From JAIPDZ01 sp034522175 (GTDB taxonomy: Bacteria > Desulfobacterota > DSM-4660 > Desulfatiglandales > Desulfatiglandaceae): a DNA stretch of 64,000 bases. Below the pieces are notes generated by a model. That model saw nothing but the letters and a program-made list of their open reading frames with translations. It was not told the origin of the DNA and made no database searches. Below are positions 45,990 to 55,251 of this stretch, piece after piece. The translations under genes and the position numbers were made by a program. The DNA is taken from assembly GCA_034522175.1 (NCBI GenBank), contig JAXHLQ010000001.1, positions 3,348,001 to 3,412,000 on the forward strand, read 5' to 3'. Every line of letters begins with the position of its first letter. Position 1 is the first letter of the stretch.

Positions 45990-46388
45990 ATGGGAAAGAA
46001 AACGGATAAGATCTGCGCCTTTTTGGGGCAGGATACGGCCTTTGAAGGAAAACTTTCTTTTAAAGGTGCCGTTCGCATAGATGGTCGATTCAGTGGCGAA
46101 ATTGAAACGGAAGGGACACTGATTGTGGGCCAAGGGAGTGAGGTGCAGGCCGACATCCGCGCTTCACGGGTGCTCATCAGCGGTATTGTGCGAGGCGATA
46201 TTGTGGCGGATGAAAAAATCGACGTCCTGTACCCCGGCAAGGTGTTTGGAAATATAGAGGCATCCGTTATTCGGTTGGAAGAGGGGGTTGTTTTCAAAGG
46301 AAATTGTACCACCCGTAAGGCCAACGGGCCGGTGGACGGTAAAGTGGCATTTCTTAAGAAGAGACCGGACGCAAAAAATGAGATTTGA
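45990..46388 (+). CDS. Bactofilin-family polymer-forming protein
   Basis: 132 residues of the DUF583/bactofilin right-handed beta-helix. The hexapeptide-like repeats are visible (GKLSFKGAVRIDGRFSGEIE, GTLIVGQGSEVQADI, VLISGIVRGDIVADEK). Bactofilins form filaments that shape the cell or anchor proteins. It is the first gene before the F1 ATP synthase operon, an arrangement seen in relatives. ATG 45990 (MGKKTDK) is preferred over the longer frame. Confidence 0.88.
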   Translation: MGKKTDKICAFLGQDTAFEGKLSFKGAVRIDGRFSGEIETEGTLIVGQGSEVQADIRASRVLISGIVRGDIVADEKIDVLYPGKVFGNIEASVIRLEEGVVFKGNCTTRKANGPVDGKVAFLKKRPDAKNEI

Positions 46389-46402
46389 AGTCCAAAAATG
46401 TT

Positions 46403-46431
46403 TTGACAAGATCATTTCATTCTTGTAAAAG
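46403..46431 (+). promoter_or_regulatory. Candidate promoter of the F1 ATP synthase operon
   Basis: TTGACA at 46403-46408, 17-bp spacer, TAAAAG at 46426-46431. It lies between the bactofilin gene and the first ATP synthase gene. Confidence 0.4.
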
Positions 46432-46498
46432 GCGTTACTTATTTAATTTTTATGGTGGCCCCAGGGGCTCATTAATCAGATGAAAGGATCCGCGTAAG

Positions 46499-46927
46499 AT
46501 GCTCAACATTGATGGTACCCTTATACTGCAGATTGCCAATTTTCTGGTGCTTCTCCTGGTCATGAATGTGATTCTGTACCGGCCGATCCGAAGGGTTTTG
46601 AGCCAGCGGAACGAAGAGATGACCTCTCGTGAGAGCAGCATCGAGGCATTAAAGGAGAAAGCCGATAAGTATCAACAGGATATTGAAGAAGGGATGGTAG
46701 CGGCCCGGAAGGAAGGCTACACCAAAAAAGAGGCGTTGAAAGCCGAAGGGTTGGAAGAGGAAAAAGGGTTTTTGAAGGAGGCCGGGGCATCCGTGGAACA
46801 AAAACTCAGTGCTGCAAGGAAAGATATGGAGAGCAAGACGGCAGACGTGCGGCAGACCCTTGAAAACCAAATAACCGATTTTTCCAACGAATTGGCTGAA
46901 AAGATATTGGGAAGGAGCGTTCAATGA
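46499..46927 (+). CDS. atpF': ATP synthase F0 b'-type subunit
   Basis: 142 residues: one N-terminal membrane helix (ILQIANFLVLLLVMNVILY), then a long coiled coil forming the peripheral stalk. Its presence together with a second b-type subunit downstream is the b/b' arrangement. It overlaps the next gene by 4 bp. Subunits a and c are not encoded here. Confidence 0.88.
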   Translation: MLNIDGTLILQIANFLVLLLVMNVILYRPIRRVLSQRNEEMTSRESSIEALKEKADKYQQDIEEGMVAARKEGYTKKEALKAEGLEEEKGFLKEAGASVEQKLSAARKDMESKTADVRQTLENQITDFSNELAEKILGRSVQ

Positions 46928-47547
46928 ACGGGTTTTTGAGCGGAAGAGGGAAAGCCATATGCGCGGCGGGGGTTACCCTGCTGATGCTTGCACTGTTCTG
47001 CGGGGTTTCGCTGGCCAGTGGTGGCGGTGGGGGAGAGGCCGCAGCCCATGACGCCCACAGCGGCGGGTCGATTACCGATCTGATGTACCGGATTCTGAAT
47101 TTTGTCCTGATGGTCATCATTCTTGTGGTGGTGATCAAGAAGACGGACATGCTCAGTTTTTTCGGTCGAAGAAAAGAAGAGATCCGCGAAAAACTCGAGA
47201 CCCTCAAGAAGGAGCGCGAAGCGGCGGATCGTCATGCCCGGGAATTGGAGACCCAGTTAAAGGAATTCGAGCAGCAGAAAAAAGAGATCCTGGAACAGTT
47301 CCGGGCGGAAGGTCTGAAGGAAAAAGAGCGAATCATTGCAGAGGCCAGGGTGAGGGCGGAACAGATTCTGGCCCAGGCCGATGTAACCATTGAGCGGGAG
47401 TTGGAAGCGGCCAAGGAGCGACTCAAAAGGGAGGTTGTGGATATCGCCGCAAGTAAGGCTCAGGACATCATTGTCAATCAGATACAGGACAGTGACCAGG
47501 ACCATTTGGTCAATGAATTCATAGAGAGAGTGGAGAAGCTACATTGA
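46924..47547 (+). CDS. atpF: ATP synthase F0 subunit b
   Basis: 207 residues. An N-terminal hydrophobic segment (AICAAGVTLLMLALFCGVSL) resembles a signal peptide and is followed by a Gly/His stretch (ASGGGGGEAAAHDAHSGG), then the membrane helix ILNFVLMVIILVVVIKK and a stalk coiled coil. Such pre-sequences are found in several Desulfobacterota b subunits. Overlaps atpF' and atpH by 4 bp each. Confidence 0.92.
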   Translation: MNGFLSGRGKAICAAGVTLLMLALFCGVSLASGGGGGEAAAHDAHSGGSITDLMYRILNFVLMVIILVVVIKKTDMLSFFGRRKEEIREKLETLKKEREAADRHARELETQLKEFEQQKKEILEQFRAEGLKEKERIIAEARVRAEQILAQADVTIERELEAAKERLKREVVDIAASKAQDIIVNQIQDSDQDHLVNEFIERVEKLH

Positions 47548-48095
47548 TCGATTCTAAGGTTTCCAGGAGATATGCAAAGGCCCTGCTGAGTCTCGGGCAG
47601 GAGGACGGCCATTACGCGGAATATGGACAAAATCTCAAGGAGTTCGGGGAGTTTTGTGCCGCTAATGAAGAGTTTATTCAGGTGGTTTCCAATCAGTTGT
47701 TTTCCGTTGAGGAGAGGAAGAAGATCCTTGATTTTGTTTTGGGGAAAAGCACTTATCCTGATTTGCTCAAAAATTTTTTGAGACTCCTCCTGGATAAAAA
47801 CCGCATTGGCGCCGTTCAGCAGATTTCTAACTACTATTCTAAACTCACGGATGACATCTCAAACATCACCCGGGCCGAAGTGACCACAGCGAGAACCTTG
47901 GCCGGTGATGCACAGGAACGGTTGATGAAGGCCCTGGCTGACTTCACGTCCAAGGACGTCAAAATGATGGTGAGGGAGGACAAATCGCTCATCGGGGGCC
48001 TGGTGGTAAAACTAGGGGATATGGTGTTGGATGGTAGTGTAAGGGCCCAGATTGAGGGGCTAAAAGAATCATTAAAAAGGGGTGAATACAACTAA
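47544..48095 (+). CDS. atpH: ATP synthase F1 subunit delta
   Basis: 183 residues of the OSCP/delta family: SRRYAKALLSLGQEDGHYAE at the N-terminus and the C-terminal MVREDKSLIGGLVVKLGDMV with VLDGSVRAQIEGLKESL. It links the stalk to the alpha3beta3 head. It shares the last base with the atpA start. Confidence 0.94.
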   Translation: MIDSKVSRRYAKALLSLGQEDGHYAEYGQNLKEFGEFCAANEEFIQVVSNQLFSVEERKKILDFVLGKSTYPDLLKNFLRLLLDKNRIGAVQQISNYYSKLTDDISNITRAEVTTARTLAGDAQERLMKALADFTSKDVKMMVREDKSLIGGLVVKLGDMVLDGSVRAQIEGLKESLKRGEYN

Positions 48096-49609
48096 TGGAG
48101 ATCAGAGCAGAAGAGATAAGTCAGGTAATTCGTGACCAGATTAAAGATTACGAGAAGAAGGTAGAGGTCAGTGAGACCGGATCGGTTCTCTCCGTGGGGG
48201 ACGGCATCGCCCGTGTCTATGGGGTCGAAAAGGCCATGGCCATGGAAATGCTTGAATTTCCTGGGGGTATCTACGGGCTCTGCCTTAATCTGGAAGAGGA
48301 TAACGTGGGTGTCGCCATCATGGGGGATTACTCCGAGATCAAGGAGGGCGATACCGTCAAACGAACCGGAAGAATCGCCGAGGTCCCCGTGGGAGAGGCG
48401 GTGCTGGGACGGGTGATCGACGCGGTGGGCGCGCCCATTGATGGGAAAGGCCCCATTGATGTCAAGGAGACGCGACGTCTTGAGGTGGCTGCCCCGGGTG
48501 TTATCGCCCGTCAGCCGGTGAACGAGCCCATGTACACCGGTATCAAGGCCATCGATGCCATGACGCCCATCGGCAGAGGCCAGCGGGAGTTGATCATCGG
48601 TGACCGCCAGATCGGAAAGACCGCCGTTTGTGTGGATGCCATCCTGAACCAAAAGGATACCGATATCTACTGTATTTATGTGGCCACGGGCCAGAAAAAA
48701 TCCACTGTGGCGCAGGTGGTGGACGTGCTGGAGAAAAACGGGGCCATGGAATATACCACGGTGGTGGCTGCATGTGCCAGCGACCCGGCCACGCAGCAGT
48801 TCCTTTCCCCCTTTGCGGGATGTGCCATTGGAGAATATTACCGGGATAAGGGACAACATGCCCTCATCATCTACGACGATCTTTCCAAACAGGCCACGGC
48901 TTACCGCCAGGTGTCGCTTCTGTTGCGGCGTCCTCCCGGACGTGAGGCGTTCCCCGGGGACATCTTCTACAACCATTCACGCCTGCTGGAACGGGCCGCC
49001 AAGGTAAATGATGACCTTGGTGCGGGTTCGCTCACGGCGCTTCCCATTATCGAGACCCAGGCCGGTGATGTTTCGGCCTATATCCCCACAAACGTCATTT
49101 CCATTACAGACGGTCAGGTTTACCTCGAACCGAACCTTTTCTTTTCAGGCGTGCGCCCGGCCATCAATGTGGGCCTCTCGGTTTCCCGTGTGGGGGGTGC
49201 TGCACAGACAAAGGCCATGAAAAAGGTGGCCGGAACCCTGCGGCTGGATATGGCCCAGTTCAGGGAACTGGAAGCCTTTGCCCAGTTCGGCAGTGACCTC
49301 GACAAGGGGACTCAGCGGCAACTGAACCGGGGCCGGAGACTGGTGGAGGTCCTCAAACAGCCTCAGTACCAGCCCATGAGTGCCGAAAGAGAGGTCGCCA
49401 TCCTGTTCGCGGGTGCAAACGGATATCTCGATGAGTGGCCGGAAGCGGCTGTCTTAGACTACGAAGCTCAGATGCTGGAGTTTCTGGACAGTAAACATCC
49501 TGAAATTTTAAATGACATCAAGGAAAAGGAAGATATTTCCGAAGAGACCGATGAAAAACTGCGGAAGGCCCTCGATGAATTCAAGGGCATATTTCAACCC
49601 GCTGAATAA
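48095..49609 (+). CDS. atpA: ATP synthase F1 subunit alpha
   Basis: 504 residues. GDRQIGKTA is the P-loop, and PAINVGLSVSRVGGAAQ is the alpha/beta signature. RPVNEP/IDAMTPIGRGQRELI are conserved. Full family length, no disruption. Confidence 0.98.
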   Translation: MEIRAEEISQVIRDQIKDYEKKVEVSETGSVLSVGDGIARVYGVEKAMAMEMLEFPGGIYGLCLNLEEDNVGVAIMGDYSEIKEGDTVKRTGRIAEVPVGEAVLGRVIDAVGAPIDGKGPIDVKETRRLEVAAPGVIARQPVNEPMYTGIKAIDAMTPIGRGQRELIIGDRQIGKTAVCVDAILNQKDTDIYCIYVATGQKKSTVAQVVDVLEKNGAMEYTTVVAACASDPATQQFLSPFAGCAIGEYYRDKGQHALIIYDDLSKQATAYRQVSLLLRRPPGREAFPGDIFYNHSRLLERAAKVNDDLGAGSLTALPIIETQAGDVSAYIPTNVISITDGQVYLEPNLFFSGVRPAINVGLSVSRVGGAAQTKAMKKVAGTLRLDMAQFRELEAFAQFGSDLDKGTQRQLNRGRRLVEVLKQPQYQPMSAEREVAILFAGANGYLDEWPEAAVLDYEAQMLEFLDSKHPEILNDIKEKEDISEETDEKLRKALDEFKGIFQPAE

Positions 49610-49691
49610 GTGCCATTGCAACTGGGCATAGGCCCCGTGGCGCAAACATCCAAGAGACGGTAGATAACCCAAAAAGAGAGAGAAAGGGTAG

Positions 49692-50570
49692 ATGGCAACC
49701 TTAAGAGATATTCTCAGAAAGATCGGCGCTGTCAAAAAAACAAGGCAGATCACCCGGGCCATGAACATGGTGGCTGCCTCCCGGCTCCGTGGTGCCCAGG
49801 GCAGAATGGAGAGCTTTGATCCGTATGCAACCAAGTTTGCTGAAGTGCTTGGCAATCTGGCAAGCCGTATTGAACCGGATATTCACCCCTTGCTTGTCAA
49901 AAGAGATCAGGTGTCTAAGGTCGAGTTGCTCCATTTCACCGGCGATAGGGGCCTTTGCGGAAGCTTTAACAGCAACCTGTTGAACATGGGTCAGAAATGG
50001 CTGAAAGAGCAGCGCAACAAGGGATTGGAGTGCAGTCTGACAACGGTGGGAAAGAAGGGTAGGGATTATTTCGGTAAGCGGGACATTACCGTGACGGAAA
50101 GCCACATCAATCTTTATGGCAATGTGGATATTTCCTTTATCAATACCATGACCCGAAAATTTATCGACCGCTATCTCGCCGAGGAGATCGATGAGGTCTA
50201 TATGATGTTCAGTCGGTTTGTCAGTGTGGCCAGACAGTCGCCGACGCTCATCAAACTCCTTCCCATAGAGCCCCCGAAGAGCGAGGAAGATCAGGAGGCA
50301 TCCGCCGCAGCCGAGTATCTCTGTGAGCCCGATCCGGAATCACTGATGATCGAGTTGCTGCCCAAGCATATCAGTGTCCAGATAATGAATGCATTCCTGC
50401 AGAATGAGACCAGCGAACACGCCGCCCGCATGGCAGCAATGGATAACGCTTCCAAGAACTGTAACGAGATGATCGACAACCTGACACTTGTCTATAACAA
50501 GGCGAGACAGGCGGCTATTACGGCTGAACTCATGGATATCGTGGGTGGTGCAGAAGCCTTAAAAGGGTAA
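49692..50570 (+). CDS. atpG: ATP synthase F1 subunit gamma
   Basis: 292 residues. The N- and C-terminal coiled-coil helices are conserved: ITRAMNMVAASRLRGAQ and MDNASKNCNEMIDNLTLVYN, KARQAAITAELMDIV. It forms the rotating shaft. A spacer of 82 bp separates it from atpA. Confidence 0.97.
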   Translation: MATLRDILRKIGAVKKTRQITRAMNMVAASRLRGAQGRMESFDPYATKFAEVLGNLASRIEPDIHPLLVKRDQVSKVELLHFTGDRGLCGSFNSNLLNMGQKWLKEQRNKGLECSLTTVGKKGRDYFGKRDITVTESHINLYGNVDISFINTMTRKFIDRYLAEEIDEVYMMFSRFVSVARQSPTLIKLLPIEPPKSEEDQEASAAAEYLCEPDPESLMIELLPKHISVQIMNAFLQNETSEHAARMAAMDNASKNCNEMIDNLTLVYNKARQAAITAELMDIVGGAEALKG

Positions 50571-50605
50571 CGGTTTTCAATAGTTAAGGAGGTCTTAATT
50601 TTACA

Positions 50606-52021
50606 ATGAATGAGGGCAAAGTAATACAAGTCATAGGTCCGGTAGTCGATGTGGAGTTTGCAGAAGGTGAACTCCCTGAGATCCTTACTGCACTTCTTAT
50701 CACCAATCCTGCCATTGACGATATAGAGGACAACCTGGTTGTGGAAGTTGCCCAGCATTTGGGTGACAATGTTGTGCGATGTATTGCCATGGATATGACC
50801 GATGGGCTTGTGAGAGGCCAGGCGGTCAAGAATACGGGAAAGCCGATTCAAATGCCCGTTGGCGATCCGGGTCTGGGTCGCGTCCTCAATGTGGTGGGAA
50901 AACCCGTTGATGGGCTGGGGCCTGTCAATGCCACGGAATTTTATCCCATTCACCGTCATGCCCCGGCGTTTCAGGATCAGGATACATCGGTCAATGTTCT
51001 CGAGACCGGCGTGAAAGTGATTGATCTTCTGGTCCCCTTTCCCCGGGGAGGGAAAATGGGGATGTTCGGCGGCGCCGGTGTGGGCAAGACCGTTGTGATG
51101 ATGGAAATGATCCACAACATCGCCATGCAGCACGGCGGAATCAGTGTGTTTGCCGGTGTGGGCGAGCGGACCCGTGAGGGAAACGACCTGTATCTCGAGA
51201 TGAAGGAATCAGGCGTTCTGCCCAAGGCCGCTCTGATTTACGGACAGATGACGGAACCGCCCGGTGCGCGCGCACGGGTGGCGCTTTCCGCTCTGACTGC
51301 CGCCGAATACTACAGGGATGAAAAGGGACAGGATGTGTTGTTGTTCATTGACAATATCTTCCGTTTCACCCAGGCGGGTTCAGAAGTTTCGGCGCTTTTG
51401 GGCCGTATCCCTTCGGCGGTGGGATACCAGCCCACCCTCGGCACGGACCTAGGGGAACTCCAGGAGCGGATTACCTCCACCAATAAGGGGTCCATTACGT
51501 CGGTTCAGTGTGTGTATGTGCCTGCCGACGACTTGACGGACCCGGCACCGGCCACCACGTTTGCCCATCTTGACGGTACGGTGGTTTTGGCACGCCCCAT
51601 CGCGGAGTTGGGTATCTATCCTGCCGTGGACCCGTTGGATTCCACCTCGAGAATCCTGGATCCCAATGTGCTGGGTGAGGAGCATTACAGTGTATCGCGA
51701 CAGGTTCAGCAGATACTGCAGAAATATAAGGACCTGCAGGATATCATTGCCATTCTCGGTATGGATGAGCTTTCCGACGAAGATAAGCTGACTGTGGCAA
51801 GGGCACGGAGAATCCAGCGGTTTTTGTCCCAGCCCTTTCACGTGGCCGAGACATTTACGGGTACAGCCGGAAAATATGTGCCGGTTAAGGAAACCATCCA
51901 GGGGTTCAAAGAGATCATCGACGGGAAACATGACGATCTGCCCGAAGGGGCGTTTTATATGGTGGGCAACATTGAAGAGGCTCGTGAAAAGGCTGAAAAA
52001 ATGGCTGCCGACAACGAGTAA
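50606..52021 (+). CDS. atpD: ATP synthase F1 subunit beta
   Basis: 471 residues. P-loop GGAGVGKTV, catalytic GERTREGNDL, DELSEED region and the family signature (SALLGRIPSAVGYQPTL) are present. GGAGG lies upstream. Catalytic subunit. Confidence 0.98.
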   Translation: MNEGKVIQVIGPVVDVEFAEGELPEILTALLITNPAIDDIEDNLVVEVAQHLGDNVVRCIAMDMTDGLVRGQAVKNTGKPIQMPVGDPGLGRVLNVVGKPVDGLGPVNATEFYPIHRHAPAFQDQDTSVNVLETGVKVIDLLVPFPRGGKMGMFGGAGVGKTVVMMEMIHNIAMQHGGISVFAGVGERTREGNDLYLEMKESGVLPKAALIYGQMTEPPGARARVALSALTAAEYYRDEKGQDVLLFIDNIFRFTQAGSEVSALLGRIPSAVGYQPTLGTDLGELQERITSTNKGSITSVQCVYVPADDLTDPAPATTFAHLDGTVVLARPIAELGIYPAVDPLDSTSRILDPNVLGEEHYSVSRQVQQILQKYKDLQDIIAILGMDELSDEDKLTVARARRIQRFLSQPFHVAETFTGTAGKYVPVKETIQGFKEIIDGKHDDLPEGAFYMVGNIEEAREKAEKMAADNE

Positions 52022-52033
52022 AGGGATTGGTCC

Positions 52034-52444
52034 ATGGGAAAACTACATCTCGAAGTTGTGACTCCGGAAAATGTCATGGTGAGTCAGGAAGTGGATATTG
52101 TGGTGGCGCCGGGTTCTCTCGGTGAATTCGGTGTGTTAGCAGGCCACGTGCCCTTCCTGTCAGGCCTGATTCCCGGAGAACTGCGATATACATCCGGGAG
52201 TGAGAATGAACACTTTGTGGTGACGAGCGGATTTGTCGAAGTCTCCGAAAACAGGGTATCGGTGCTGGTGGATGCTGCTGAGCGGGCTGGAGAGATCGAT
52301 GTCCGGCGGGCCCTTGAGGCGAAAAAGCGGGCTGAAGAGCGACTCGCAAAGGAACGTGCCGCCGGTGATATCGATTATCTAAGGGCCGAGGGAGCCCTGA
52401 AAAGGGCCATTGCCCGGATCCGTGTGGGTGAAAAGAAAATTTAA
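52034..52444 (+). CDS. atpC: ATP synthase F1 subunit epsilon
   Basis: 136 residues with the epsilon beta-sandwich (LEVVTPENVMVSQEVDIVV, PGSLGEFGVLAGHVPFL) and the C-terminal helical hairpin (RRALEAKKRAEERLAKERA). The terminator lies 30 bp after its stop. Confidence 0.96.
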   Translation: MGKLHLEVVTPENVMVSQEVDIVVAPGSLGEFGVLAGHVPFLSGLIPGELRYTSGSENEHFVVTSGFVEVSENRVSVLVDAAERAGEIDVRRALEAKKRAEERLAKERAAGDIDYLRAEGALKRAIARIRVGEKKI

Positions 52445-52473
52445 TTTCAGATATCATTACCCGCTTAAATCAG

Positions 52474-52503
52474 AAGGCAAGTCCGTTGGACTTGCCTTTT
52501 TTT
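52474..52503 (+). terminator. Rho-independent terminator of the ATP synthase operon
   Basis: AAGGCAAGTCC GTT GGACTTGCCTT forms a perfect 11-bp stem followed directly by a T run. It ends the atpF'FHAGDC operon. Confidence 0.95.
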
Positions 52504-52610
52504 ATGTATTGACTTTTTTTGATTCGAGGGTAGTATAAACAGGGAAACAACGCATATGATGGATAGTCGCCAATAACCCCGATTCACATGGGACACAGGA
52601 AGGAAAGGAT

Positions 52611-52898
52611 TTGAACCCGATGGATTCAGGAGACAACAGACAGTACAAGGTGTGGGGCGCTTCGGAAACGGATGAGGAAGGCGATCAGTTTCAAATACTC
52701 GAGGAAAAGGTGGATCAACTGATCGAGACAGTCAAATCCGTGAAGCGCGAACGGGATTCATACAAAGAGAAACTGGATATCCAGGAAGAGAAAATCAACG
52801 ATTTAAACCGGCAGGTCGAAACGCTCAAAGGCGGCAGAGACCAGGCCAAACAGCGGATTGTAACACTTCTGGAAAAACTTGAAAATATTGACGATTAG
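52611..52898 (+). CDS. ZapB-like coiled-coil protein
   Basis: About 95 residues, nearly all predicted coiled coil (ILEEKVDQLIETVKSVKRER, DSYKEKLDIQEEKINDLNRQ, VETLKGGRDQAKQRIVTLLE). A TTG at 52611 with AGGAAGGAAAGG upstream and an ATG at 52620 are possible starts. A ZapB-like cell division role is inferred from size, coiled coil and adjacency to zapA. Confidence 0.75.
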   Translation: MNPMDSGDNRQYKVWGASETDEEGDQFQILEEKVDQLIETVKSVKRERDSYKEKLDIQEEKINDLNRQVETLKGGRDQAKQRIVTLLEKLENIDD

Positions 52899-52951
52899 TG
52901 TTTTTGGAATACATGCTGAATCCGCTCTGATCGGATGGGTGATAACGGCAG

Positions 52952-53242
52952 ATGGACGCCCCTGTTAGGGTCAAAATTTTTGAGCATGAATACCTCCTGA
53001 AGAGCGAAGAAGGAGAGGAGCGACTGCGTGAGATTGCGGATTTTGTGAACAGCAAATTTTATGAAATCCGATCGAGCGCGGGCCAGCTGTCGGATACGAA
53101 GCTGGCCATTTTAACGGCGTTTTACGTCGCCAGCGACTATTTTCAGATTCAGAGGGAACAGGAAGAACTGAAACAGGATATTCAGGACCGCGCGCGTTTG
53201 TTGAATCAACAAATCGAAGCGGTTGGCAAGACCTCACCGTAG
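52952..53242 (+). CDS. zapA: Cell division protein ZapA
   Basis: 96 residues. The ZapA fold is recognisable: VRVKIFEHEYLLKSEEGEER with LREIADFVNSKFYEI, then a C-terminal helix with REQEELKQDIQDRARLLNQQ. ZapA bundles FtsZ. It lies 53 bp after the coiled-coil gene and ahead of the rny gene. Confidence 0.92.
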   Translation: MDAPVRVKIFEHEYLLKSEEGEERLREIADFVNSKFYEIRSSAGQLSDTKLAILTAFYVASDYFQIQREQEELKQDIQDRARLLNQQIEAVGKTSP

Positions 53243-53640
53243 AGTGGACAAATAATCCGGTGAGTGTGAACATGCGCATGAAGCGTAAGGACAAAACGGG
53301 AAGACCATGCCATCTAGGGTGATTGATATACATGTGTTTATGCAGTAGACCCATGCCTCGATACGGTTTTAAGATCAGGGTAGCAGCGAAAGTGGCTCCC
53401 ATGAACAGCAGGCATCCCGGGAGGGATGTCCCGGACCCCGCTGAGCCTGCATCCTCCCGTCTATGGAGACCTGGTGTGCGCATCAGGTGCCCCTGAAGCG
53501 GATTTCCTTCGAGACAGGAACGCCTCCCTTTCGTCCTTTACGTTCAAGCATCGCACGGTGGTACCCCATAAATACGGGGGGATGTGCCCCAAAAGACAGC
53601 TCCGCCCTTTGAGGCAGCGGGGAATCCTCAAGGCACGGCG
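53243..53640 (+). ncRNA. Candidate 6S RNA region between zapA and rny
   Basis: A 400-bp stretch between zapA and rny without a supported gene. In many Proteobacteria the 6S RNA gene follows zapA. Paired segments visible here include GCAGGC (53408-53413) with GCCTGC (53445-53450) and CATCCC with GGGATG (53413-53428), and the stretch is GC-rich and stem-prone. I could not derive the full 6S fold with its open bubble, so this rests mainly on gene order. Confidence 0.3.
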
Positions 53641-53661
53641 ATAAGAAATGAGGAGCGTGAC

Positions 53662-55230
53662 ATGGATATGAGCACCATATACACATTGGGTATGGTTGGG
53701 GCGGCCCTGATGGTTGGCCTGCTGATCGGCTTTCTTGTCCGGAAGAAGCTTGTGGAAAGCCGAATCGAGGACATTGAGGCCTATGCCAAGAAATTGCTGG
53801 CTGAAGCCCAGAAGGAGGCCAAGAGCACCAAAAGGGAAGCGGCCCTTCAGGCCAAAGATACCCTTTATCAAATGAAGGTCGAGTTTGAGCGGGAAACCAA
53901 AGAGCTCAAGGATGCGCTTCGGGTTCAGGAAAAACGGCTCAACCAAAAGGAGTCAAATCTTGAGAAAAAGGTTGAACAGCTGGATAAACGGGAAGAGAAA
54001 ATAGGGGAAAAAGAGCGACGGATTGAGCGCTCCGAAAAGGAAATCCAGAAACAGGAAGCCCAGTACAGCCGTCTTATTGAAGACCAAAAGCGACAGCTTG
54101 AGCAAATCGCGGGGATTACGGCCGAAGAGGCCAAGCAGGTTCTGATCAACTCCATGGAGACTGAGGCAAAGCACGATGCGGCAAAGATGATTCGACGGAT
54201 CGAAAATGAAGCCAAGGCCGAGGCGGATCGGAAGGCCCAGGAGGTGCTTGCGCTGGCGGTGAAACGGTACTCGGGAGATTACGCAGCGGAAAAGGTCGTC
54301 TCGGTGGTGAATCTCCCCAGTGATGAAATGAAAGGACGGATCATCGGACGGGAAGGACGAAACATTCGCGCCATGGAGGCGGCTACGGGGATCGACTTGA
54401 TTATCGATGATACGCCCGAAGCGGTGTTGCTGTCGGGCTTTAATCCGGTCCGCAGACAGGTCGCCAAAGTGGCCCTGGAACGATTGATCGACGACGGCCG
54501 GATTCATCCGGCGCGAATAGAGGAAATCGTCGCCAAGGTTCGAAAAGAGATCGAGACGAGCATTCGGGAGGCCGGAGAGCAGGCTACCTTTGATGTGGGG
54601 GTGCACGGCATCAATGAAGAGCTGGTCAAGCTCATCGGACGACTGAAATATCGATCCAGTTACGCCCAGAATGTCCTTCAGCATTCCATGGAGGTCAGCT
54701 TTTTGTGCGGGATTATGGCCGCGGAACTGGGCATAAATGTCAAACAGGCCAAGCGAGCGGGATTGCTCCACGATATCGGTAAAGCCGTGGATCATGAGGT
54801 GGAAGGGCCCCATGCTGTGATCGGCGCGGATCTGGCAAGGCGATACGGGGAATCCAACCAGGTGATTCATGCCATTGCCGCCCACCATGAAGACATTCAG
54901 CCGGACTCGGTCCTGGCCGTTCTGGTTCAGGCCGCCGATACCCTGTCAGGGGCAAGGCCGGGGGCGCGGCAGGAGATGCTGGAGAGCTATGTGAAGCGGT
55001 TGGAGAAGCTCGAAGAGATTGCGCTCTCTTTTAAAGGGGTCAATAAATCCTTTGCCATACAGGCGGGAAGAGAGATTCGCATCATGGTGGAGGGGAAGCT
55101 CATTGACGATGACCAGGCCCACCTCTTGTGCGGAGATATCGCCAAGAAAATCGAGAAAGAACTCACCTATCCCGGTCAGATCAAGGTGACCGTTATCCGG
55201 GAGACCCGTGCGGTGGAATATGCGAAGTAG
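53662..55230 (+). CDS. rny: Ribonuclease Y
   Basis: 522 residues from ATG 53662 with GAGGAG upstream. An N-terminal membrane helix (GMVGAALMVGLLIGFLV) leads into a long coiled coil, the KH domain (GRIIGREGRNIRAMEAATG) and the HD domain (HSMEVSFLCG and AGLLHDIGKAVDHE). Endoribonuclease that initiates mRNA decay. It follows zapA and converges with the inositol-phosphate synthase gene. Confidence 0.97.
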   Translation: MDMSTIYTLGMVGAALMVGLLIGFLVRKKLVESRIEDIEAYAKKLLAEAQKEAKSTKREAALQAKDTLYQMKVEFERETKELKDALRVQEKRLNQKESNLEKKVEQLDKREEKIGEKERRIERSEKEIQKQEAQYSRLIEDQKRQLEQIAGITAEEAKQVLINSMETEAKHDAAKMIRRIENEAKAEADRKAQEVLALAVKRYSGDYAAEKVVSVVNLPSDEMKGRIIGREGRNIRAMEAATGIDLIIDDTPEAVLLSGFNPVRRQVAKVALERLIDDGRIHPARIEEIVAKVRKEIETSIREAGEQATFDVGVHGINEELVKLIGRLKYRSSYAQNVLQHSMEVSFLCGIMAAELGINVKQAKRAGLLHDIGKAVDHEVEGPHAVIGADLARRYGESNQVIHAIAAHHEDIQPDSVLAVLVQAADTLSGARPGARQEMLESYVKRLEKLEEIALSFKGVNKSFAIQAGREIRIMVEGKLIDDDQAHLLCGDIAKKIEKELTYPGQIKVTVIRETRAVEYAK

Positions 55231-55251
55231 AATTCCCCTCAGACATGGGCG

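Noticed and set aside
48092..48976. 294-codon antisense frame over atpA
   Set aside because: It mirrors the conserved atpA sequence and has no recognisable protein features.
53426..53644. 72-codon frame between zapA and rny
   Set aside because: No ribosome binding site or homology; the region is more likely a structured RNA or leader.
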